From Balamuthia mandrillaris (lineage: Eukaryota > Discosea > Longamoebia > Balamuthiidae): DNA of 20,526 bases. The notes under the pieces are model-generated. The model was not told where the DNA came from. It saw nothing but the letters and a program-made list of their open reading frames with translations, and ran no database searches. A program made the position numbers and the translations under genes. Below, in pieces: positions 1-10,502 of the stretch. The stretch is taken from assembly GCA_031835245.1 (NCBI GenBank), contig JAVKOQ010000664.1:1-20526 (forward strand), given 5' to 3'. The stretch's first letter is position 1; every line of letters starts with the position of its first letter.

Positions 1-3000
1 AGTCGTTGTTATTGGAAGCGGATTGTTGGGCAGCCTGATCCTCGCTCGACAGTTTGAGTGGCTTGGAGTCCCACCGCTTGCCCTGCGCGCTGGAAACAGC
101 CTCCGTCAAGTCGGTGATGAGGTCAAAGGTCATGCCCAGCCTGCACTTGAGCTCCACGTAGGAAAGGTCAGTAAGAGTCTCCTCCAACTCACTCCACATC
201 TCTGCCCGACAGAGATGGTAGGGCAGCTCTGAAATGCTGCGAAGGCTAGTGCTATCATTAGGATTGCACCTCCATCGTCCGATACGAATTTCTCCATTGC
301 TTCCATTTCCTTCCTCTCTCACAATGTCTTCCTCTGGGCCAGCCAAGAGAGCAGCTTTGGCAGTGGCAGCAGTGAGTTGGTGGTAGTAGCCAACTTTGGC
401 ATGGCTGAGGAAGTACTCGGCGAGGAGCTTGTGCATGGCTACTTCCTGGCTGCGCAGCACAAAGAACTTCTTCTGGACAGCAAAGCCCATTTGAGCGTGG
501 AAGAAAGTGAGACGGCCCTCTCCGCTGTCATCCAGTGGTCGAAGGAAGGGCTGCAAGCTGGAGACGAGGGGAGACCAGATGCCCTGAGGCAGCTCCTTCC
601 GTGTGGGAGGCTTCAGTGCTTCCTCTCTCGCTTTCAGCTTTTGTTGGGCTTCTTCCTGAGCCTTTCGTAGTCTTTCCTTCTCCTTAGCCTTCTCTTGCTC
701 CTCAGCTTCCTTCTCTTTATCTTTGTCAACTGAGGATGTGGAGTAACGAGACTTTGTTCCGAAGCGTGAGGAAGGAGTGTACTTGAAGCTGGAAGATGAA
801 CCAAAGGAAGAAGAGGAAGAGGCGGACGAAGAGAAGGAGCTGCCAAACGAGTCAAAAGCATCAAACGAGCCAAAGCTATCCAATGAACTTGAGAAAGAAC
901 CAAGGCTGCTTCCGAAAGACGAAGACTTGCCGAACGCAGAAGAGGAGGAAGAGGCACTTGCGGTGATCTTCTTTACAGAACGGGGCTGTGTGGCCAACAC
1001 ATGTAGCAACTCTCGTTCCATGATGCCTCCTCGGCTGCAATGGATAAGGCAGAGGGTGACTTTCAGCAAGTGAGGGTCCTGATGAACCTCCAAGCGGTGC
1101 AACACCTCCTCAAAGAGCTTAGCAACGGTGGAACCCATGTCTTTGATCTTCTGTGTCAGGGCCTCGAACAAGCCAAACACTCTTAGCTCCTCACAGGCCA
1201 CCACAAGATACAAGGGCTTGGTGGCCTCCATCTTGCGCAAAAGAAGACGCATCTGGTTGTTGCCAGGGCTTTCGTCCAGCTTCTTTCTGAACTCGGAAAG
1301 GGTGGTTCGCACCAACTCCTTTGCGTGCCTCTCCTCCAGCACGTCCAGGTTGAACTCCGTGGGAGGAGGCTTGCGGAAGCGAAGCACGTCATGGGTGCGG
1401 GACTGGGCGTAAGTGCTGAGAATGATGCGAACCCTGCTGATGGTGTGGCTGTTGTTGAGGGCAGGAAGCCAATCCAGGCTGTGAGCTCTCTCCTTCTCTT
1501 CCAGTTGGTTAAGGGCATCAATAATGAGCACAATCTTCCCTCCATGTTTCATCGTCTTCTTGGTCAGGGCAAAGGAGGCCAGTTCTAGGAACTTAGGGAA
1601 TGCCAAGCGAAGCTCCTTGTACTCTTCCGGCACGGCCTCGTTCAGATCAAAACGTTCCCTCAGCTCATGACAGAGCCGATAGAGGGTATGACGGATATGA
1701 ACGCTGTCAGGAGAGGCTCCCACAAAGTGGGCCAACACACAGTAACCGTCGGAACTGCCATGCTTCTCGGCGCAGTCCTGAGCAAACTTGGCAATGAGTG
1801 CGGATTTGCCCACACCAGGCTCGCCCGTGATGACCAATGGGCCTGCCTCCTCTCCTCGAACAAAGGCGTAGAGCTTCTTGAGAATGTCCTCTCGACCAAC
1901 GAAGCCCTTAGCTCTGGAGGCCATGAAGGAGAGGTGGTACTCCCTGGAGATCAGGAGAGGAGAGCGAGGAACGGGGTCATGCGGGAAGGCCTTGCAGATG
2001 GCGTTCCAGAGGTCGCGCAGCACCGCCTCTCCAAAACGTTCCAGACCAGTGGTCATGGGCTTGCCCTCCACTTTACCTCCCCAAGAGCAGGAATAGTCGC
2101 TCACCACCGCAGAAGAGGAAGATGAAGCAGAACGGCGGCTACCGAGGCTTTCACGGATAAGTCGCTTGAGTTCCGCTTGCTTGTCAGCGGCCGACTTGGA
2201 CTCAGACTCAAATACCTCTTTGTCCTTCTCGTCCTCTATCTGGGAGAGGAAATCAGAGTTCCTCATGTAAAAGAGGCAATGGCTATCCTCTGGATGCTTC
2301 AGAGCACCATAATACATTTCCAACTCTGTGATGGAACGGCCCTTAGGGTAGTTCTTTAGCCACAAGTACTTAGGATCCGACTCGCTCTCATTCAACTTGT
2401 AGTCCGAGGGCACCCAACCATAACGGTCGCCAAGAATGCCCAAGAAGAAGGGTCGGCAACGGTCCACCTCGTTGAGACAGATCTCGAGGGAGCCGCCCTC
2501 TTCCGCTTCGTGCTGAGTAAGACCCCAACGCAAGTCCACGTCGTAGAAGTTGATGCGTCGGCGACGACACCTCTCCCTGAGCTCCGGGAAGACATAACGG
2601 ACGAGATAGTCACGTTCACCGTGCATGTCGCGGAAGGTGGAGGAAACGAAGACTCGGGCCTCTCTCCATTTGCCTGTTCTCATTTGGTCCAGTTTCTTTT
2701 GCAGCTTCTCCTTCTCTTCTTTCTCGGCCTCTCTTTCCAGTTTCTGGGAAGCCTCTTGAGACAGTGTGGAAGCAGCATTGGAGGAGGCAGCGGAGCTTTG
2801 CTTCTTCTTGTCTTTAGCAAATGGGCCATCATCATCGTCATCTTGAGAGAACGCGCTGAGACCACTGCCAAAAGAAAGAGCACTTCCACCACTTCCCAGA
2901 AAACCTCCTGTGGTCCTCTTCTTCATGCCAAAGAGGCTGCGTCGTGACTTGAGCTTGGAGGCAGTGGTAGAACGCTTGAAAGGGCTGGAGTAAGAAGAAG

Positions 3001-5101
3001 TGGAGAGCAGAGAACTGCTGTTGCTGTTCTTCAACTTTTGGATTTCAGCCTTAGAGAGAGGAGTCTGGATATGTTTAGCTTCATCGATGTGCTCGATGTA
3101 ATGAAGCTGATTGTTGTCTCCTCTCTCAGCGATGTACTTGAGAATGGCATCGCTGAAACCGGTAATAAGCACATCATTGGGATGCTGATCGCCGCTGGAG
3201 GTGTCGCGCATGACCACCTTGTTGCCATCCAGGTTGACGCTAACGAAGAGCAAGTCGGGATTGACTTCCTGACGATACTTGGAGAGGATGCTACCAATGC
3301 CGCCAGGGTGATGGGAGGACCTCCTTTCGTCGAATCCAGGAGCGATCATGGTGTTGGAGAGGACGATGAAGTTGTCGATGCGTTGACGGTCACGAATGAG
3401 GTCCTCGAGGTAGTCATAAGGAAAGTCAGTGCCGTCACCCAACTGTCCTGAGAGAGCAACCTGCAACGCGCTCTCCATATTGTGAAGGATGGTACCGTCC
3501 TTAAGGTTCACTGGAACATGGCACTGAGCAGAAGCACCACGGCCGCTGCCAGGGCTGCTAAACAGCCTAAACTCACACTCCTCGCACATGTACTTACACA
3601 TGAGGCCGAGGAGTATACCCACGTCCATCAAGGTACGAACGCTTCCCATGCCCTTGGCTGTCTTGCAGTTGTCTCTCATGGAGGCTGCCACGCTGCAAAA
3701 CACAACTGTGCTGCCACGAATAGGCTTCACGTTATGGACGGTGGCGTACTTGACGGCCGTATCCAGGGCTTCCTTGTACTTCTTGATGAGGGCCTCGTCG
3801 GGCATGTTCTTAGGGATGATCAGCTTCTTGGGACGACGATCCTGCTGTTCTCCGCTTTGCTGTCGCTTGGCTTTAGGCTCTCTCTTCCTACGCAGAGTGG
3901 TAGGGTCCTGGCCGCTGCGTACAGCTTGCTTGGCCTGTTTAACTTCCTGACGGAGGGACTCAATGTCCACGTTGATGGCCTCATAGGCAGAGAAGAAACG
4001 GAAGGGGAACTGTCTGCTCTGAGCTACAGCTCGCTCGTTGCAGAGCTTGTTCATGGCCCAACGATGGCAGCGATAATCCACACCAGTTAGGATGAGGTTA
4101 CGGAGGTTACGCAGCATGGCCATGAAGGGCAGCTTCTTGTGGTCGATGAGCTCCTCCCAGGTCTCAGCCTTGTTACCCTTGGCAGAGAGGAGGGTCTCCC
4201 AGGTCTCGGGTACGGGCAGCTTCATGCGCTTGCCGGCCTTGCTAGAGTCGAACATGCCAGGCAGGTGGCTATTGAGAAACTCGTTCTCATCGCGAGGATA
4301 CTTCTTCCCTAGCACGCACATGACGGGCTCCACCGGCTCTGAGATGTGCAACTGCCTGATCATTTGCTTGATGGTGAGTTGGGTCTTGCCTCCATCACTA
4401 CCAGCGCCACCTCCTCTTCCTCCACCTCCTCTTCCACCCCTTCCGCCCCTCCCTCCTCTTCCTCCTCTTCCGCCACGGCCTCCTGCAGCAGCCCCTCCCC
4501 CACGCGCCGCAATAAGGGCCTGCCTCTTGGCCTTACGCTTCATGCGCTTGAGCTTGCCGGCCTTGTTGTACTTGCCCAGCTGGTAAAAGTCAAAGTCGGA
4601 GAACTTGTGGCGCATGGCCTTGCGGAGGGCGGTCGGCAGGGCACGCCCCTGCAGCCCTCGGTTGGGGAGGAGCTGGTAGAGGGCGGCCACGTCCAGCCAG
4701 TCGGAGGGCAGGCGGATGACATGGCGAAAGTACTTCTTGAGGAAGGGGGAGCAAGGCGGCAGGTTGGCCGCCAGCGCCAGCAGGAAGTTGGCCGTGGAGC
4801 GGATGTTGAGGTCCTGGCGCACGTAGAGGGCCAGCTTGAGGATGAACTCGGGGTCGGCTTGGGCCACTTGCTCCACCAGTTGCACGATGACGAGGGCAGT
4901 GCTGGGAGCGGAGGAAGAGGCCTCTCCTCCCCCGCTTCCTTCGGCGGCGGCGGCCGAGTCGCTGGCTGGGGAGGGTTGTTGGTCGAAACGAGGTTCGGCT
5001 ATCATACACGCACAGACGGTGTTCACCAGCTGTTTCTTGAGCTCGATCACCTCCTCCATGGAGGTCATCCCTTTCTCCTTTGGCTCAGGCAAACCTTGCA
5101 T
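1..5101 (-). CDS. TEP1: TEP1-like telomerase/vault protein, C-terminal part beyond the window
   Basis: One uninterrupted frame of 1,700 codons reads from ATG 5101 to the left edge with no stop, so the C-terminus, where the family carries WD40 repeats, lies outside. An in-frame TAA at 5111-5113 precedes the ATG; Met codons at 5068 and 5059 are alternative starts. Seen in order: TROVE domain about residues 70-450 (AGKRMKLPVPETWE, LPFMAMLRNLRNL and SRQFPFRF at 362-369, close to animal TEP1); an RGG box at 209-231 inside TROVE; a vWA-like domain about 462-660; a Ser/Gly/Phe-rich linker; DUF4062 about 815-960 (VFVSSTFRDM at 817-826); NACHT NTPase with Walker A GEPGVGKS at 1093-1100 and Walker B KIVLIIDAL (Asp1195); a second Ser/Phe/Gly linker about 1379-1458 followed by a K/E-rich helix; then the LPYHL segment typical of NACHT-WD proteins. 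The family binds telomerase and vault RNA. No introns are visible, unlike the neighbours. Confidence 0.93.
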   Translation of the reverse strand, partial: MQGLPEPKEKGMTSMEEVIELKKQLVNTVCACMIAEPRFDQQPSPASDSAAAAEGSGGGEASSSAPSTALVIVQLVEQVAQADPEFILKLALYVRQDLNIRSTANFLLALAANLPPCSPFLKKYFRHVIRLPSDWLDVAALYQLLPNRGLQGRALPTALRKAMRHKFSDFDFYQLGKYNKAGKLKRMKRKAKRQALIAARGGGAAAGGRGGRGGRGGRGGRGGRGGGGRGGGAGSDGGKTQLTIKQMIRQLHISEPVEPVMCVLGKKYPRDENEFLNSHLPGMFDSSKAGKRMKLPVPETWETLLSAKGNKAETWEELIDHKKLPFMAMLRNLRNLILTGVDYRCHRWAMNKLCNERAVAQSRQFPFRFFSAYEAINVDIESLRQEVKQAKQAVRSGQDPTTLRRKREPKAKRQQSGEQQDRRPKKLIIPKNMPDEALIKKYKEALDTAVKYATVHNVKPIRGSTVVFCSVAASMRDNCKTAKGMGSVRTLMDVGILLGLMCKYMCEECEFRLFSSPGSGRGASAQCHVPVNLKDGTILHNMESALQVALSGQLGDGTDFPYDYLEDLIRDRQRIDNFIVLSNTMIAPGFDERRSSHHPGGIGSILSKYRQEVNPDLLFVSVNLDGNKVVMRDTSSGDQHPNDVLITGFSDAILKYIAERGDNNQLHYIEHIDEAKHIQTPLSKAEIQKLKNSNSSSLLSTSSYSSPFKRSTTASKLKSRRSLFGMKKRTTGGFLGSGGSALSFGSGLSAFSQDDDDDGPFAKDKKKQSSAASSNAASTLSQEASQKLEREAEKEEKEKLQKKLDQMRTGKWREARVFVSSTFRDMHGERDYLVRYVFPELRERCRRRRINFYDVDLRWGLTQHEAEEGGSLEICLNEVDRCRPFFLGILGDRYGWVPSDYKLNESESDPKYLWLKNYPKGRSITELEMYYGALKHPEDSHCLFYMRNSDFLSQIEDEKDKEVFESESKSAADKQAELKRLIRESLGSRRSASSSSSAVVSDYSCSWGGKVEGKPMTTGLERFGEAVLRDLWNAICKAFPHDPVPRSPLLISREYHLSFMASRAKGFVGREDILKKLYAFVRGEEAGPLVITGEPGVGKSALIAKFAQDCAEKHGSSDGYCVLAHFVGASPDSVHIRHTLYRLCHELRERFDLNEAVPEEYKELRLAFPKFLELASFALTKKTMKHGGKIVLIIDALNQLEEKERAHSLDWLPALNNSHTISRVRIILSTYAQSRTHDVLRFRKPPPTEFNLDVLEERHAKELVRTTLSEFRKKLDESPGNNQMRLLLRKMEATKPLYLVVACEELRVFGLFEALTQKIKDMGSTVAKLFEEVLHRLEVHQDPHLLKVTLCLIHCSRGGIMERELLHVLATQPRSVKKITASASSSSSAFGKSSSFGSSLGSFSSSLDSFGSFDAFDSFGSSFSSSASSSSSFGSSSSFKYTPSSRFGTKSRYSTSSVDKDKEKEAEEQEKAKEKERLRKAQEEAQQKLKAREEALKPPTRKELPQGIWSPLVSSLQPFLRPLDDSGEGRLTFFHAQMGFAVQKKFFVLRSQEVAMHKLLAEYFLSHAKVGYYHQLTAATAKAALLAGPEEDIVREEGNGSNGEIRIGRWRCNPNDSTSLRSISELPYHLCRAEMWSELEETLTDLSYVELKCRLGMTFDLITDLTEAVSSAQGKRWDSKPLKLSSEDQAAQQSASNNND

Positions 5102-5874
5102 ATTCTTGTTTTATCGTTTGTTTTCGATGAGGTTTTAAGAAAAAACAATTTTTTTTTTTTTTGCAAGGCTACTCTTCCGAGATGAAGCAGGTAAAAGGGA
5201 TCGCACGAAGAAAGCAGTGTGTTAAAGAGTTTGGTTGTTTTTTTTTTTTTAAATAAGACTACACCCTCTCTCTCTGTTTCTATGCTCTTTTCTTTCTCGT
5301 CAACTTTTTTTTTTCAGGTAACGAAAAAATAAGCACAGCATGCTTGAGGGGTTTTCAGAATTTTTTCGGAATTCTTTTTTTGGATTCTTTTCATGTCGAC
5401 AGAAAAACAGGGTGGGTTGCTGCTTGGGCCGCCGAAAAGCTCATCCCTCTTCCTCCGTTGGCAGACGCCGTTGCTGCCGTCGGGTATACTAGGGAGTTTT
5501 GGTAGCACTACGAGATTCAAAGCCTCTCCGGAGGCCATTTAATTGCGCCCCTTTAATTGTGCTGCCTCAGTGACCCATACATCCAAAGTTCTGTTTGGCA
5601 GCACCACAGGGTGGACATAAGTATCGAGGAGAGCCATGTTTTTTCCCACAGAGCCAAAGGGGCTTTGTTCCACGAAGATGAGGTCAGATGTCGACAGTAT
5701 TTGTCTACATTAATTATCGGGAATTTATTTACAGAGTTTTAATTCTCCGATTTCCAATAGGAGATTTTTCTGATTGATTAATATGCCCTAGGAAAAATAT
5801 TTGAAATTGAGATTTTTTATTTTGGCCATAGCAGCTTTTGGTCTTGACTCCAAAACTTTGGAAAAAAAAGCAAC
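5102..5874. promoter_or_regulatory. Divergent intergenic region, TEP1 (-) / P450 (+)
   Basis: This 773-bp stretch separates two divergently transcribed genes and must hold both promoters and 5' UTRs. It is AT-rich, with several T runs (5150-5161, 5230-5250, 5306-5314). I found no convincing TATA box at a fixed distance from either start. A 74-codon frame on the minus strand (5538-5314, starting MASGEALNLV) has an ATG but no recognisable domain or strong splice sites; it could be a short gene, an upstream ORF of TEP1, or chance. Nothing else is supported. Confidence 0.6.
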
Positions 5875-8645
<2,771 letters not shown>

Positions 8646-8993
8646 AGCAAAAGCAAAAAGGAAGACGCTATAAAAGAATTCATGCTTATTCAGAAATAAT
8701 TAGATCGACAGGCTGTTTTCTTTTATCCCATCTCCCTTCCTCTCTCCCTCTCTCTCGCTCTCGCTCTCTCTCTCGCTCTCTCTCGCTCTCTCTCTCGCTC
8801 TCTCTCGCTCTCTCTCTCTCTGGATTTGCGCTGATAGCTTTGATACTTTTGGCGAGCATGACGGAGGGAGGGCGGAGAAGGCGTGTGCATAGCTCCCTTG
8901 TATTCATTTTGTTTTGTTCTAGAATTTTTGGATTTTAAGGAAACCAAGGAGGAGAAGAAGCCTCGCTGGGGAGGCTTGCTGGTCGAAACGAGC
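8646..8993. other. Tail-to-tail intergenic region with interrupted (CT)n
   Basis: Region between the P450 stop and the 3' end of the minus-strand small gene, so it holds two 3' UTRs. An interrupted (CT)n tract with regular CG breaks lies at about 8739-8822. A 28-bp stretch near 8967-8994 nearly matches a piece of TEP1 coding DNA (see findings). No further gene is supported. Confidence 0.6.
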
Positions 8994-9187
8994 TTACTTT
9001 GCTTTCTGCACGGTGTTGGCCTTCTTGCGTTCGAACAACAACATAGCGCAGAGAGGGGCACCAGCATTCATGTGCCATGTCGTCTTGAAATTTTTAAGGA
9101 ATGGCCTCCTTAACTGATTTTGGCGGGAAAAGCGGACCCCACCGTTTCGGTCAGCGTTGCCCTGTGTTATCCGTTTGCCGGCGAACT

Positions 9188-9231
<44 letters not shown>

Positions 9232-9283
9232 AAGCTACTACTTCCACTGTACCTGCTCTACTTACGCTGCCACCTCTCTTCAT
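8994..9283 (-). CDS. Small basic protein, 2 exons, 69 aa, unrecognised
   Basis: Not recognised as any family. Exon 1 is 9283-9266 (ATG AAG AGA GGT GGC AGC), ending at a consensus GTAAGT donor (9265-9260). The intron (9265-9186) contains a (CT)n tract on this strand and ends CTGTCAG, a textbook acceptor. Exon 2 is 9185-8994, 63 codons plus TAA, same phase. The product starts MKRGGSFAGKR and ends FERKKANTVQKAK: highly basic, about 69 residues, no obvious signal peptide or membrane segment. It is too short and too split to appear as one open frame. A TATAAAA-like string sits only about 13 bp upstream of the ATG, too close to be its TATA box unless the true start differs. An organellar or nucleic-acid-binding role is only a guess from charge. 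Confidence 0.55.
9190..9228. repeat. (GA)n dinucleotide tract
   Basis: A pure GA run on the + strand, about 19 units. In the model of the minus-strand small gene it forms the long pyrimidine tract directly before the 3' splice site, so it may serve as the acceptor's polypyrimidine tract. Confidence 0.9.
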
Positions 9284-9309
9284 CCACCGCCTCTTATTTT
9301 ATACATCTG

Positions 9310-9585
9310 ATGAGGAAGCGAACGCCGACTGCTACGCCGTCCTCCTCCTCTTCCCAATCGGTTGAAGCACCCCTACTGGAGGGCCACGCCTGGGAAATAA
9401 ACGGGGAAACCCATGTGGCCTTTGGTGTTGAGAGTTCCCCCGTTTATTTTGCAAATTTGTCGTCAATGCAGTCGAGCGAAGTCACCGTTTCTCTTTGGGT
9501 GAAGTGGTCAGAAGCGGTGGTGACTCCGTTCGACTCCATCAATGTCAAAATTGCAAAGCAAGAAGAAGATTGTTGCAAGCCATAG
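9310..9585 (+). CDS. Possible small protein, 91 aa, uncertain
   Basis: ATG 9310 to TAG 9585, starting MRKRTPTATPSSSSSQSVEA. After the Ser-rich start the middle part has alternating hydrophobic and polar residues (HAWEINGETHVAFGVESS), which could form strands, and it ends IAKQEEDCCKP. No family is recognised. A related string, IAKQEAENKQRNGEIAQLL, follows in the next frame from about 9590, so this may be the N-terminal part of a coiled-coil gene whose remainder is shifted or spliced in a way I cannot resolve. The ATG is only 27 bp from the divergent ATG of the small minus-strand gene. It may also be decayed duplicate sequence. Confidence 0.3.
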   Translation: MRKRTPTATPSSSSSQSVEAPLLEGHAWEINGETHVAFGVESSPVYFANLSSMQSSEVTVSLWVKWSEAVVTPFDSINVKIAKQEEDCCKP

Positions 9586-10350
9586 CAGCCATTGCCAAGC
9601 AGGAGGCAGAGAACAAGCAAAGGAATGGCGAGATAGCGCAATTGCTTGAAAAAGTGACTAAGAAGTTGGACCTACGCACCACCTCACAGCGCAACCTCGC
9701 CGTGTTTACAAAGCGCACATCCTCGCCGTTGGGTGTTGCTTTGTCTTATATGACGGCATCAGCCTCGTTCCCTCCCTCTTCTCTCATGTTTACGACTTTG
9801 AAAGGACCAAGGCTGCTGCAAGCACTGGCGGTGCCCCATAGACAAACAAGAAGCGTTACCACTTTAAAATGGCTTATTTGTTTTTTGTTGAGCTTGAGTT
9901 TTTCTCTCTATCTGTCCTTGTCCGCCTCCCCCCTCGCCCCTTAGTCCAAGCCGCGTGTTCGGCGCCATAGACAACAAGATAGCAAAGCAGGAGGAAGAAG
10001 AAAAGGCCGGTTTTTGTCTCGACCAAGCTCTTCGGCAGGGCTGCCTCCCAACCAACCCCTTTTTTTTTGTTTTTTAAAAAACATACACACATTTGCTGCA
10101 CCCACTCGAAGCTCTTGCAGCAAAAGGACCGCGATGCACCGTGGTCACATCGCTGCTCGCCGCTGGTGGTGCCTCCGCATCCCCTGCTCGCCGTACTTTA
10201 GGCTTTGGTCTCACGTGAGACGACAATAAACCGAATCATAAATTAAAGGCTTAGCCCGTGCGCACACAAAACAAAAAAGCAGAGCCTTTCGCGCCCGACA
10301 CCCTCACACCCAGCGGCCGCTGCTCCGTTGCTTCCTCCCCCGCTTCTCTC
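9586..10350. repeat. Region of diverged copies of the downstream gene's first exon
   Basis: There is no clean gene here. A block at 9783-9870 matches 10345-10416, the start of the next gene, over the ATG, AAAGGACCAAGGCTGCTGC, GCACTGGCGG and AAACAAGAAG strings, with an 8-9-bp indel and substitutions. A weaker third copy lies at about 10125-10200 (CAAAAGGACC, then a GCTGCTCGCCGCTGG stretch). The phrase encoding IAKQE recurs near 9550, 9594 and 9980. I read this as a decayed local duplication of 5' gene sequence. None of the copies gives a long open frame. Confidence 0.5.
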
Positions 10351-10452
10351 ATGTTCAAAAGGACCAAGGCTGCTGCCGCTGGCACTGGCGGCTCCCACAG
10401 AGAAACAAGAAGGGTTCGAAGTTGATTATTTTGTTTTAACCTTTCAATCTTT

Positions 10453-10502
<50 letters not shown>

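Noticed and set aside
4346-5185. 279-codon + strand frame opposite the TEP1 start
   Set aside because: It is the antisense shadow of the TROVE/RGG coding region, which has clear homology on the minus strand.
8686-9067. Arg-Glu or Ser-Arg repeat proteins (SR-like) on either strand
   Set aside because: They arise from (CT)n/(GA)n dinucleotide runs; no conserved domain beside the repeat. The same holds at 9101-9365, 10251-10712 and 17740-18190.
9444-9641. Minus-strand frame starting with a signal-peptide-like hydrophobic stretch
   Set aside because: It lacks an ATG start (only a TTG), is short, and overlaps a + strand frame that looks more like coding sequence.
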